NCBI GenBank assembly: GCA_016840025.1
Contig: JAEOTF010000294.1
Coordinates: forward strand, 1-16,296
Direction of reading: 5' to 3'
From: Candidatus Hodarchaeota archaeon
Lineage (GTDB): Archaea > Asgardarchaeota > Heimdallarchaeia > Hodarchaeales > YT1-039
Length of the DNA stretch: 16,296 nucleotides
Within the stretch, counting starts at the first letter, position 1. Every line of letters begins with the position of its first letter. A program made the position numbers and the translations under genes. This document shows positions 1 to 6,616 of the stretch, in pieces. The notes beneath the pieces were generated by a model that had not been told where the DNA came from, searched no databases, and saw nothing but the letters and a program-made list of their open reading frames with translations.

Positions 1-15
1 AAAGAGAATATACAA

Positions 16-246
16 ATGAGAGATGTAAAGGCAAACAACATCGAGAAAACGTCTAAAATAGATGTAACTCCGACCATTACTATTATAATGATAGTCGCTA
101 CCTATTTTCTAGGATTTATAGTAGTTATAAGACTTCTTGAGGGTGTTATACTTGCTATCTATGGTTCAAGGATGATTATAGCTGTACTTATGTCAATAGT
201 TATCAGAGTATCTCGGAGGTCAGTAAAGCTACATGGACTAGAATAG
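16..246 (+). CDS. Small hydrophobic (membrane) hypothetical protein
   Basis: A 76-residue reading frame with an ATG start. A polar N-terminus of about 18 residues precedes two strongly hydrophobic stretches (about residues 19-38 and 42-63, rich in Ile, Val and Leu), and the C-terminus is basic (RVSRRSVK). This fits a small membrane protein with one or two transmembrane helices and no recognisable family motif. No clear Shine-Dalgarno precedes the ATG, and only 15 bases of upstream sequence are in the window, so an upstream partner cannot be judged. I do not recognise it. AT-rich DNA readily produces hydrophobic chance ORFs, so its reality is uncertain. Confidence 0.35.
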   Translation: MRDVKANNIEKTSKIDVTPTITIIMIVATYFLGFIVVIRLLEGVILAIYGSRMIIAVLMSIVIRVSRRSVKLHGLE

Positions 247-262
247 TGTCATTATGAATTTG

Positions 263-278
263 TCTCTTATATAAGAGA
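263..278. promoter_or_regulatory. Palindromic TATA-box region upstream of the Cys-rich ORF
   Basis: TCTCTTATATAAGAGA is a perfect 16-bp palindrome whose centre (TTATATAA) matches an archaeal TATA box. Transcription starting about 25 bases downstream would begin near 296-300, just ahead of the TTG at 307, giving an almost leaderless mRNA. A palindrome over the TATA box is a typical layout for repressor occlusion. The promoter role is inferred from sequence alone. Confidence 0.4.
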
Positions 279-306
279 GATAAGAAGGTGTGATTAAACG
301 TCTCAA

Positions 307-672
307 TTGTATAAATCAAAATTTCTTCGACATGAAGACTGTTTGAACTTTAATGATGGCTTTTGCATTTTATCCCACCGTTTAGTCGATCCAAATGGAT
401 GTATTTGTTCTCATTTTATGCCCAAATTAACAAAAACATCCCTTCGTCAAAGAAGGAAGGTAAAACCTCCTAAATCATCATTCCCACAAAATAAGAATTT
501 ACTAAAGAGGACTAAACCTCTCCTTCCTTCCCTTTATAAAACCTACTTTTCTCCTCCTTTAATTAGATCGACATTCTTACCTCCCAGATTTTGGCTCAGT
601 TTGAATGTCTCATACAGGAGAAGACAAGGGATTCCTCCTTGGCGCTTTCGCCGAAGGAAACGATTCCCTTAA
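307..672 (+). CDS. Small Cys-rich putative metal-binding protein
   Basis: A 121-residue frame starting at TTG, just downstream of a TATA-like palindrome at 263-278. The first 40 residues look like real protein. Cysteines at residues 12, 20, 32 and 34 lie in a pattern with GFC, VDPNG and a final C-x-C-S-H-F-M-P. This resembles the small Cys motifs of many archaeal proteins that could hold zinc or an Fe-S cluster. Beyond residue 40 the sequence is low-complexity, Pro/Arg/Lys-rich and basic. Its last 15 or so codons run through a strong DNA hairpin (626-670), so the true functional part may be only the N-terminal domain. No function can be assigned. Confidence 0.45.
   Translation: MYKSKFLRHEDCLNFNDGFCILSHRLVDPNGCICSHFMPKLTKTSLRQRRKVKPPKSSFPQNKNLLKRTKPLLPSLYKTYFSPPLIRSTFLPPRFWLSLNVSYRRRQGIPPWRFRRRKRFP
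626..670 (+). terminator. Strong imperfect stem-loop before the radical SAM gene
   Basis: The segment folds into a long imperfect hairpin. The outer stem is AAGGGA (626-631) with TCCCTT (665-670). The inner stem is CCTTGGCG with CGCCGAAGG around a CTTT loop (637-657). It covers the end of the Cys-rich ORF and ends about 22 bases before the conserved part of the radical SAM frame begins. There is no T-run after it, so it could be an attenuator, a translational control element or a small mobile repeat rather than a terminator. Confidence 0.35.
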
Positions 673-745
673 CAATCCTTCAGGCTGGTGAATCAGAACG
701 ACACCTAACTTCGTTTATGGTCCAGTTCCTTCCCGTAGGCTGGGG

Positions 746-1639
746 ATGTCCCTCGGCGTCTCACCGATACCGAGTAAAACCTGTAATTATCGATGTGTTT
801 ATTGTCAACTGGGACGAACCACTCATTTCACCAATACACGGCGGGAATTCTTCCCCTGTAACGCCATCTTTGAAGAACTTCAGGCGAGTCTTCACAAAAT
901 TGACAAATTAGATTATATTACCTTTGTAGGCGAAGGTGAGCCGACATTATACAAAAAACTGGGCTGTTTAATCAAAAAAACGAAAAGAATCACCTCTTAT
1001 CCTGTTTGTGTTATTACGAATGGCAGTCTTCTTCATAAAAAAGTGGTACGGAAAGAGTTACAGTTAGCCGATGTTGTCCTGCCCACCTTTGATGTTGGAA
1101 ATAAATACCTATTTCGTAAGATTAATCGCCCCCACAAGACTATTCACTTCACTCAACTTGTTGAAGGATTACAACAGTTTAGAAAAGAGTTTAGTAATCA
1201 GATTTGGCTAGAAATTATGCTTATCAGAGGAATGAATGATTCTCCTGAGGTTTTAGAGGAGATTCGAACCTACTTAGATCGTTTCCAGCCCGACCAAGTA
1301 CAGATCAATACCCCGACCAGACCGCCCACAGAAAAATGGGTACAAGCGCCGGATGAAGACATACTCCGACAAGCAGAGGTGATTCTTGAAACAACGATCA
1401 CTCTTCCCCTTAACGAAGGGGGAGAGATCGATGTTGCATTGTTCAATACGCCAGAAACTGCTCTTTCCGAGATTACCAAAAGACATCCGTTGAGATGGAA
1501 TCAAGCCCTAGAAGTTATCGCAAAATTAACAGAACAAAACGCGGAATCGATTCTTCAGAATCTGATTACTTCAAACCAATTTAAAACATTTGAATACCGA
1601 GGAAGATTATTCGTTTATAGTTATAAAAGCAAATATTAG
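746..1639 (+). CDS. Radical SAM protein, COG0731-like
   Basis: Radical SAM enzyme with the [4Fe-4S]/SAM motif C-N-Y-R-C-V-Y-C (Cys 13, 17 and 20 from the ATG at 746), followed by FVGEGEPTLY, the Gly-rich SAM-binding strand of this superfamily. The layout matches the COG0731 group (related to wyosine synthase, many members of unknown role), whose proteins start with a G-P-V-P-S-R-R-L-G motif. That motif is encoded in the same frame just upstream (TAT GGT CCA GTT CCT TCC at 716-733), but no ATG, GTG or TTG lies between it and an in-frame TGA at 689-691. The natural start is therefore unclear: a non-AUG codon (ATC at 692), a sequence error, or N-terminal loss with initiation at 746. The C-terminal third is variable and ends with an RGRLFVY stretch. 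Substrate unknown. Confidence 0.8.
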   Translation: MSLGVSPIPSKTCNYRCVYCQLGRTTHFTNTRREFFPCNAIFEELQASLHKIDKLDYITFVGEGEPTLYKKLGCLIKKTKRITSYPVCVITNGSLLHKKVVRKELQLADVVLPTFDVGNKYLFRKINRPHKTIHFTQLVEGLQQFRKEFSNQIWLEIMLIRGMNDSPEVLEEIRTYLDRFQPDQVQINTPTRPPTEKWVQAPDEDILRQAEVILETTITLPLNEGGEIDVALFNTPETALSEITKRHPLRWNQALEVIAKLTEQNAESILQNLITSNQFKTFEYRGRLFVYSYKSKY

Positions 1640-1665
1640 CAATTAGTAGGGATAATACATGCCTG

Positions 1666-1694
1666 TACGATACAATACAATACAATACAATACA
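1666..1694 (+). repeat. TACAA pentanucleotide tandem repeat
   Basis: Four perfect TACAA units plus a partial fifth (1671-1694) follow a one-mismatch unit, TACGA, at 1666-1670. It lies in the intergenic region after the radical SAM gene. Such a tract can change length by slippage. No function is evident. Confidence 0.85.
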
Positions 1695-1719
1695 TAGCAT
1701 ATAAGATAAGATATGGTGG

Positions 1720-1791
1720 GGGAATAGGATTGTTTTGAGTTTCTTTTCTCATCACATTATCTTTCATGCTAAAAATTTTCCTCCTATTCCC
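1720..1791. repeat. 10-bp inverted repeat in intergenic region
   Basis: GGGAATAGGA (1720-1729) is the exact reverse complement of TCCTATTCCC (1782-1791), with 52 bases between. It sits in the roughly 400-base stretch between the radical SAM gene and cdhA (1640-2036), which holds no convincing gene. It may be a weak hairpin ending the upstream transcript, but there is no adjacent T-run to support that. Confidence 0.4.
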
Positions 1792-1884
1792 TCAAATGTG
1801 GCAATATCTACTCCCATGCTCTTAATAACACCCACTATGCCTGCCTGAAATTTAATAATTAATTTTTTCACACCAATTGATGAA

Positions 1885-1963
1885 AATTACAAAATGTAAC
1901 TGATAGAAAAATTTACAAGGGTTTATGTAACCCATTGGTGTATAATAGTTACATTTTGTAATT
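1885..1963. promoter_or_regulatory. Paired operator-like inverted repeats upstream of cdhA
   Basis: AATTACAAAATGTAACT (1885-1901) and AGTTACATTTTGTAATT (1947-1963) are perfect 17-bp inverted repeats. Each arm is itself a near-palindrome of the form TTACA-N3-TGTAA. A third, looser TTACA...TGTAA pair lies between them (1913-1930). The right arm ends a few bases before the putative TATA box at 1968, where a bound dimer would overlap the BRE/TFB site. This looks like a two-site operator controlling cdhA. The regulator is unknown. Confidence 0.55.
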
Positions 1964-1967
1964 ATTA

Positions 1968-1976
1968 TTTATATTA
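1968..1976 (+). promoter_or_regulatory. Putative archaeal TATA box for cdhA
   Basis: TTTATATTA matches the archaeal TATA consensus. A start about 25 bases downstream (near 1998) would leave a leader of roughly 40 bases before the ATG at 2037. Placement just downstream of the operator-like inverted repeat supports it. Confidence 0.45.
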
Positions 1977-2036
1977 ACATGCTCTGTTTCCTTGTCTTCG
2001 GCAGGAAGAGCAATCTTTTTTTGGATGAGCTTAACA

Positions 2037-4379
2037 ATGGCAAAATCTGGCAGAATACGAATTGAAAAGATGAAAAGCACAGGATTGGAAATCGAAAATC
2101 TTGATGTACGCATTGGTAAGATTCTAACAGATGAATTAGATGAACCAACGGGCCCTACGCCGTTTCCAGGAGTAAAAGATCTACGTGCTTGGGATTTAAA
2201 ATTAATGGCGCGATATGAACCGTTCTATGCGCCATTGTGCGATATGTGTTGCTTATGCACATATGGAAAATGCGACCTTAGCGAGGGAAAGAACGGCGCT
2301 TGTGGTCTCAATCTAAACGCTCAAACAGCGCGAATTGTAACCACTGCTTGTTGCATAGGGGCTGCAGCACATATTGGACACGCGAAACACATTGTTCATG
2401 CATTAACCGAAAAATTTGGACCCGAGCACCCCATCTATATGGGAAAAGGGATCAGTGTAGAAGCACCAGTCACACGTTTGGTAACAGGAAGAAAATTGAG
2501 CTCGCTTGGTGATATGGAAGAGATCATCGATTATTGCGGCGGGCAACTTGTAGATGTACTTGCTTCAATCCATACAGGACAGGAAGGAGATTACCGAGAT
2601 TTTGAAAGTAAATCATTGCATATTGGAATGGTTGATCAATTAGGTATGGAAATCGCGGATATAGCTCAAATTGCGGCTTATGATACCTTTCCAAAAGCAG
2701 ATCCCGAAGCACCCCTGGTAGATATCGGGTTAGGGGTATCAATGACCGAAAAACCGATGATTTTAGTCATTGGGCATAACGTTGTCCCATCAACCTATAT
2801 AATAGAGCGTATGAGAGAGCTAGGACTTTCAGATAAAATTGAAATTGGGGGTATTTGCTGCACAGCTATTGATAATACACGTTATGACGCTACTGCGAAA
2901 GTAGTAGGAAGTATCACTCAACAACAGCGATTCATCCGTTCTGGTTGTGCGGATCTAGTTGTAATCGATGAACAATGTATCAGAGCCGACACTGTAGAAG
3001 AAGCCCAGAAAGTAGGTGCACCGGTCATAGCAACGACGGACAAAGCCTGTCGGGGACTTCCTGATATGTCGGATGAACCTGTTTCAAAGATAGTAGAGCT
3101 CCTTGTCACCGGTAAAGAACCGGGCGTGTTGATCTTTGATCATGAAAAATTAGCAAAAGTTGTAGTCGAAGTAGTTCAAAAAGTTGCGCCAATTAGAAAG
3201 AAAAAGACAACTTTACCAACCCTTGAAGAATTAAAAGCTTTTGCAGATACATGTACTGATTGCCGTAACTGCATTCGTAATTGTCCTCAAGACCTTGACA
3301 TTAGTTCAGCCATGGTTGCCGCTGCAAAGGGTGACCTTAGTAAATTAGCCCATCTATACAATCATTGTATCGCATGTGGCCGCTGTGAAGACAATTGTCC
3401 CCAACACGCACCCATTTTGAGCATAATTACTGCTGCGGGGGCTGAAGCCATGAAAAACGAACGAGCAAAAATGCGAGCGGGTAGAGGGGCAATCGGAGAT
3501 ACAGAAATCAGGAATGTTGGAGCACCTATTGTTTTTGGTGAAATACCGGGAATTATTGCTCCTGTAGGCTGTGCTAACTATCCTGCTGGACCAAACGACC
3601 TAGGAAAGTATACAGAAGAATTCTTGAAGCGGAGATATATTGTGATGGCTTCCGGATGCTCGGCAATGGACATTTCCTTCTATAAGGATGAAGATGGTGT
3701 GGGTTTATACGAGAAATACGGTGGAGAATTCGAAGGTGGCGGCCTTGTGAATGTTGGCTCATGTGTAGCCAATGCCCATATTGCAGGAGCTGCCATGAAA
3801 GTAGCCAGTATTTTCGCCAGACGTCCTCTAAGTGGTAACTATGAGGAAATTGCAGATTACATATTAAATCGAGTTGGAGCTGTAGGTTTAGCATGGGGGG
3901 CTATGTCCCAAAAAGCGGCTTCAATTGCTGCAGGGGTTCAGAGATTGGGAATTCCCGTCATTGTTGGTCCACATGGTTGGAAATATCGACGATTATTCGT
4001 TGGTGATCAGGACAACGATGACAAATGGATGGTATACGATGCTCGAACAGGGGATAAAGTCTATGGTGGACCATTCCCGGATAATCTAATGTATGTCGCA
4101 GAAACGATTGAGGAAGCCATAGTAGAGAGTGCGCGGCTCTGTATTAGACCTAACGACACGCTCAAGGGTCGAGCAGTCAAATTGGCCAATTATTGGGAAT
4201 TAAGCAACAAATACTACGGTAAGAACCCACCACACATTGAAAGATACATCCGAGTAGGAAAAGATGTTCCTATCAGCCTAAAGGAAGACATCCTACCGAT
4301 CTTAAAGAAAAGTGGATGGAAAGAACGCCGAATCCCTGACCCAACCTTACTCAAGAGACTTTGTCGAACAGGAGAATGA
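2037..4379 (+). CDS. cdhA: CO dehydrogenase/acetyl-CoA synthase complex, alpha subunit
   Basis: Catalytic subunit of the archaeal acetyl-CoA decarbonylase/synthase complex. It interconverts CO and CO2 at the Ni-Fe-S C-cluster and feeds or drains the carbonyl carbon of acetyl-CoA in the Wood-Ljungdahl pathway. From the ATG at 2037 it has 780 residues, normal for the archaeal family. Cys motifs near residues 68-89 (CDMCCLC, GKC and GAC) fit the D/B clusters. Two ferredoxin-type motifs (CTDCRNCIRNCP about 406-417, CIACGRCEDNCP about 444-455) are specific to the archaeal alpha subunit. ASGCSAMD, NVGSCVAN and the GPHGW region carry likely C-cluster ligands. I chose 2037 because GGATGA lies 8 bases upstream; ATG 2070 is possible, and the TTG at 1992 lies ahead of the expected transcription start. 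It stands alone: no cdhB, cdhC, cdhD or cdhE follows within the window. Confidence 0.95.
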   Translation: MAKSGRIRIEKMKSTGLEIENLDVRIGKILTDELDEPTGPTPFPGVKDLRAWDLKLMARYEPFYAPLCDMCCLCTYGKCDLSEGKNGACGLNLNAQTARIVTTACCIGAAAHIGHAKHIVHALTEKFGPEHPIYMGKGISVEAPVTRLVTGRKLSSLGDMEEIIDYCGGQLVDVLASIHTGQEGDYRDFESKSLHIGMVDQLGMEIADIAQIAAYDTFPKADPEAPLVDIGLGVSMTEKPMILVIGHNVVPSTYIIERMRELGLSDKIEIGGICCTAIDNTRYDATAKVVGSITQQQRFIRSGCADLVVIDEQCIRADTVEEAQKVGAPVIATTDKACRGLPDMSDEPVSKIVELLVTGKEPGVLIFDHEKLAKVVVEVVQKVAPIRKKKTTLPTLEELKAFADTCTDCRNCIRNCPQDLDISSAMVAAAKGDLSKLAHLYNHCIACGRCEDNCPQHAPILSIITAAGAEAMKNERAKMRAGRGAIGDTEIRNVGAPIVFGEIPGIIAPVGCANYPAGPNDLGKYTEEFLKRRYIVMASGCSAMDISFYKDEDGVGLYEKYGGEFEGGGLVNVGSCVANAHIAGAAMKVASIFARRPLSGNYEEIADYILNRVGAVGLAWGAMSQKAASIAAGVQRLGIPVIVGPHGWKYRRLFVGDQDNDDKWMVYDARTGDKVYGGPFPDNLMYVAETIEEAIVESARLCIRPNDTLKGRAVKLANYWELSNKYYGKNPPHIERYIRVGKDVPISLKEDILPILKKSGWKERRIPDPTLLKRLCRTGE

Positions 4380-4473
4380 TATAATGATTTCGACTAGAAA
4401 GGCAAAATTCATCGTTGCTTTACAGTGCATACAACAGTTCCTATGACCTTTGCTACATACAATAATTTCACCT

Positions 4474-4935
4474 TTAACGCTTTAGAAAACGACTCTCAAC
4501 GTCGTGAATCTTTTGAACCCGCCGTTCATGGCGCCCACCCGCATATTTAGTATCAAGCCATGTTTTTACGATTCTCTGTGCTAAGAACGGGCCCATAATT
4601 CCTCCTCCTAGCGTTAGAACGTTCGCATTGTTGTGATTGCGGCTACTCCACGCGGTTGTCTCACTCCAACAACACGCAGCAAGCACACCTGGAACTTTAT
4701 TACAAACCATACTACTAGCTACACCAAGAGTATCGATCATAATACCCATAGTATTATTACTGCTGGCGACAGTAGTAGCTACTAAAAATGCAATGTCAGG
4801 ATAGTCGACAGCATCTTTCGAATGGCAACCAAAGTCTTGAACTTGATAACCTTCCTCTGTGAGAAAATGACGAAGGTTTTCTTTTAGATCAAAACCACCA
4901 TGATCGCTGCCAATAACTATCCTTGGCTTTATCAT
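4474..4935 (-). CDS. rpiB: RpiB/LacA/LacB-family sugar-phosphate isomerase
   Basis: A 153-residue aldose-ketose isomerase of the RpiB fold, probably acting on ribose 5-phosphate or a related sugar phosphate. Family signatures: GSDHGGFDLK at residues 9-18 (Asp11, His12), the HNNANVL segment with His101, and YAGGRHERRV near the C-terminus. The usual active-site Cys of the CGTGIG/CGTGVG loop is absent: aligning at the following NK places Asp68 there (IMIDTLGVASSM). This loop form suggests the divergent subfamily found in BMC loci rather than a typical pentose-pathway enzyme. It is the last gene of the minus-strand cluster, 9 bases after triosephosphate isomerase. It has no encapsulation-type N-terminus, so it may act in the cytosol. 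It converges with cdhA across a 94-base gap with no obvious terminator. Confidence 0.85.
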   Translation of the reverse strand: MIKPRIVIGSDHGGFDLKENLRHFLTEEGYQVQDFGCHSKDAVDYPDIAFLVATTVASSNNTMGIMIDTLGVASSMVCNKVPGVLAACCWSETTAWSSRNHNNANVLTLGGGIMGPFLAQRIVKTWLDTKYAGGRHERRVQKIHDVESRFLKR

Positions 4936-4944
4936 CTTATTTCC

Positions 4945-5832
4945 TCATTTAGACAGTTCTATAATTTCATTAAATTTATCTGGGTCTAATGAAGCGCCCC
5001 CGATAAGACTTCCATCTACATCGGGCTGTGTGATGAGGTCACGAGCATTTTCAGGTTTTACACTGCCACCATAAAGAATCCGAAGCTTTTGGGCAACTTG
5101 ATGATTGTAAACAGTGGTCAATATTTCACGAATATACTCATGAACTTCTTGAGCTTGTTCTGGGGTAGCATTAACGCCTGTTCCAATAGCCCACACTGGT
5201 TCATAGGCCAATACAACATTAGAGACCCTTTCTAGGTCTATTTCTTGTAAACCGCCCAATAATTGGTTTTTTACGACGCGGAAGGTACTCCCGTCCTTTC
5301 GTTCGTCTAAGGTCTCACCGACGCATAAAAGCGGTTTTAAGCCGTTCTTAAGCGCAGAGATAACTTTTTTGTTGATTAATTCATCATCTTCCTGAAAGAT
5401 ATGCCGCCGTTCGGAATGACCCAGAATAACATATTGACAGCCCGCATCAAGAAGCATAGATGGAGAAAGCTCTCCTGTAAAAGCTCCTTTTAATTCATAG
5501 TGCATATTTTGAGCACCAAGATAGATTTGTGTATCCTTAATTTGTTGACTAGTAGGGAGAAGAAGATAGGAAGGGGGACAAACAAGGACACGAACATTTG
5601 GGGATGGTTTATAGAGAGATCTAAATTTTTTAAAGAACTCCTCCATTTCTTGGACCGTTTTATTCATTTTCCAGTTTGCTGCGACAATAACATCGACTTT
5701 AGTAGTTTCAGTTGGCATATCATGTCTTTTTGCAATCAAATATGTTAACTGTTCCTTCTGTGATGCCAATTCTTTATCCACCACATTTCTTACGATTTCC
5801 TCTACAATTCCTCGTAATTCGGCTTCACTCAT
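4945..5832 (-). CDS. tpiA: Triosephosphate isomerase with N-terminal encapsulation helix
   Basis: Interconverts glyceraldehyde 3-phosphate and dihydroxyacetone phosphate. The catalytic set is complete: Asn53/Lys55 in ANWKMNK, His139 in ILGHSERR, Glu211 in AYEPVWAIGTG (with flexible loop 6), and the phosphate-binding YGGSVKPEN. The enzyme proper (from about residue 46) has the 250-residue bacterial-type length rather than the shorter archaeal form. The first 45 residues are extra: an amphipathic helix (SEAELRGIVEEIVRNVVDK) and a linker, like the encapsulation peptides on PduL, AldDH and citrate synthase in this cluster. It is therefore probably packed inside the shell. The ATG at 5832 follows a GGGGGT Shine-Dalgarno and lies 27 bases after the second stop of the BMC-T gene, suggesting one transcript. 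Confidence 0.93.
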   Translation of the reverse strand: MSEAELRGIVEEIVRNVVDKELASQKEQLTYLIAKRHDMPTETTKVDVIVAANWKMNKTVQEMEEFFKKFRSLYKPSPNVRVLVCPPSYLLLPTSQQIKDTQIYLGAQNMHYELKGAFTGELSPSMLLDAGCQYVILGHSERRHIFQEDDELINKKVISALKNGLKPLLCVGETLDERKDGSTFRVVKNQLLGGLQEIDLERVSNVVLAYEPVWAIGTGVNATPEQAQEVHEYIREILTTVYNHQVAQKLRILYGGSVKPENARDLITQPDVDGSLIGGASLDPDKFNEIIELSK

Positions 5833-5859
5833 ACTAATATGACCCCCAATTCAGATACC

Positions 5860-5922
5860 TCACAGCAATTTCTTTACAAGGTCAGGATGCGGAGATGGAA
5901 TATCATCAGAACCTATTAGCTA
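5860..5922 (-). other. In-frame TAG and conserved C-terminal extension of BMC-T
   Basis: The BMC-T frame meets TAG at 5920-5922, then stays open in the same frame for 19 more codons to TGA at 5860-5862. The extension reads LIGSDDIPSPHPDLVKKLL. It matches the usual BMC end, where an I-P-x-P-H motif leads into a last helix. Aligned from memory with Salmonella PduT (GLLVYRSVIPRPH), the TAG takes the place of a Leu codon with no gap. Reading through would give 181 residues, close to PduT's 184. It could be a nonsense mutation (TTG to TAG), a sequence error, or recoded UAG. Confidence 0.7.
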
Positions 5923-6405
5923 TCCCGTGGTTTGATTTGTGTTCTCTCCTGCGGCCACAGCAGCACGTACGGCGGCAACTTCACCTGTTAGAAGAACATA
6001 AGATTTTCCTCCAAGGGCACGACCCAACCGAACTTCAAGTAGAGTGACCGCTGCTGCTTTGACAACATTATCTGCAACCACTACCGCAGAAGCTAACGAA
6101 AATGTTTCAATCATGCCCACAGCTTGAACCTCATCAATAGGAACGGTCCCGCTAATCGCGGGAAAAACTTGATCATGGAGGTTAGGTATCACGAAAGAAT
6201 CAACCAAGGATGCGCTGCTTTCTTGTTCACCTGCACGAACCGACGCACGTACAGCTGCAACTTCACCGGAAACAAGAACTACATATTTCCCTGGGCACAC
6301 CGGATAAGCGCCCAAGAGTTGCACTTGTGCTGTTTTACACATGGCATCAGTACAACTAATGCCCTGTGCCACACTATTTAGTTCCACTGCGCCCAGAGCA
6401 GACAT
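5920..6405 (-). CDS. pduT: Tandem-domain BMC shell protein, PduT type
   Basis: BMC-T shell protein with two BMC domains (about residues 2-78 and 91-155 onward) that forms a trimer tile in the shell facet. Each half has the BMC pattern (ALGAVEL..., then VSGEVAAVRASVRAGE; AVGMIET..., then LTGEVAAVRAAVAAGE). Cys37 in P-V-C-P-G-K-Y matches the pore Cys of Salmonella PduT, which binds a [4Fe-4S] cluster on the trimer axis. This version is thus expected to carry electrons across the shell, partnered by the PduS-like protein encoded at 9362-10687. To the first stop it has 161 residues and lacks the last strand and helix; these are encoded after an in-frame TAG. Start: ATG at 6405 preceded by AGAGGT. 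It leads a short group with TPI and RpiB that may have its own promoter. Confidence 0.9.
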   Translation of the reverse strand: MSALGAVELNSVAQGISCTDAMCKTAQVQLLGAYPVCPGKYVVLVSGEVAAVRASVRAGEQESSASLVDSFVIPNLHDQVFPAISGTVPIDEVQAVGMIETFSLASAVVVADNVVKAAAVTLLEVRLGRALGGKSYVLLTGEVAAVRAAVAAGENTNQTTG

Positions 6406-6457
6406 GAGCTAACCTCTAATCGCTAATTGTCCCAATACGACCCTTGATAGAATTGTT

Positions 6458-6468
6458 TCACATTGTGA
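6458..6468. promoter_or_regulatory. Short palindrome in the BMC-T leader
   Basis: TCACATTGTGA is a perfect odd palindrome (TCACA-T-TGTGA). It lies between a putative minus-strand TATA box (6504-6513) and the BMC-T start at 6405, near the predicted transcription start. It could be a regulator-binding site. It is short, so chance is possible. Confidence 0.25.
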
Positions 6469-6503
6469 CATTATTTTGATCTTTTTGGTGTGAATAGATG
6501 AAG

Positions 6504-6513
6504 TTTATTTAAA
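6504..6513 (-). promoter_or_regulatory. Putative TATA box for the BMC-T/TPI/RpiB group
   Basis: On the minus strand this reads TTTAAATAAA, a good archaeal TATA match. Transcription would start near 6480, about 75 bases before the BMC-T ATG. The 211-base gap between the endonuclease gene and BMC-T otherwise holds no convincing gene. Confidence 0.35.
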
Positions 6514-6616
6514 TGTAAAAGAGAACTATTTAATTTCTGACATGAAAATTAGGAAGGATAAATATGGAAAAGAAGAGCAGTATTCTGTCAGTGCTCAATC
6601 ATATCCTATCGTTGAC

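Noticed and set aside
591..911. Plus-strand frame overlapping the radical SAM start, considered as a frameshifted N-terminus of that gene
   Set aside because: Its translation contains none of the conserved N-terminal motif, which is in the radical SAM frame itself.
1666..1694. Short direct repeats as a CRISPR array
   Set aside because: The 5-base units are directly adjacent with no spacers.
4380..4473. Terminator or small gene between the convergent cdhA and rpiB genes
   Set aside because: No strong stem-loop, no long T-run on either strand and no credible ORF could be seen.
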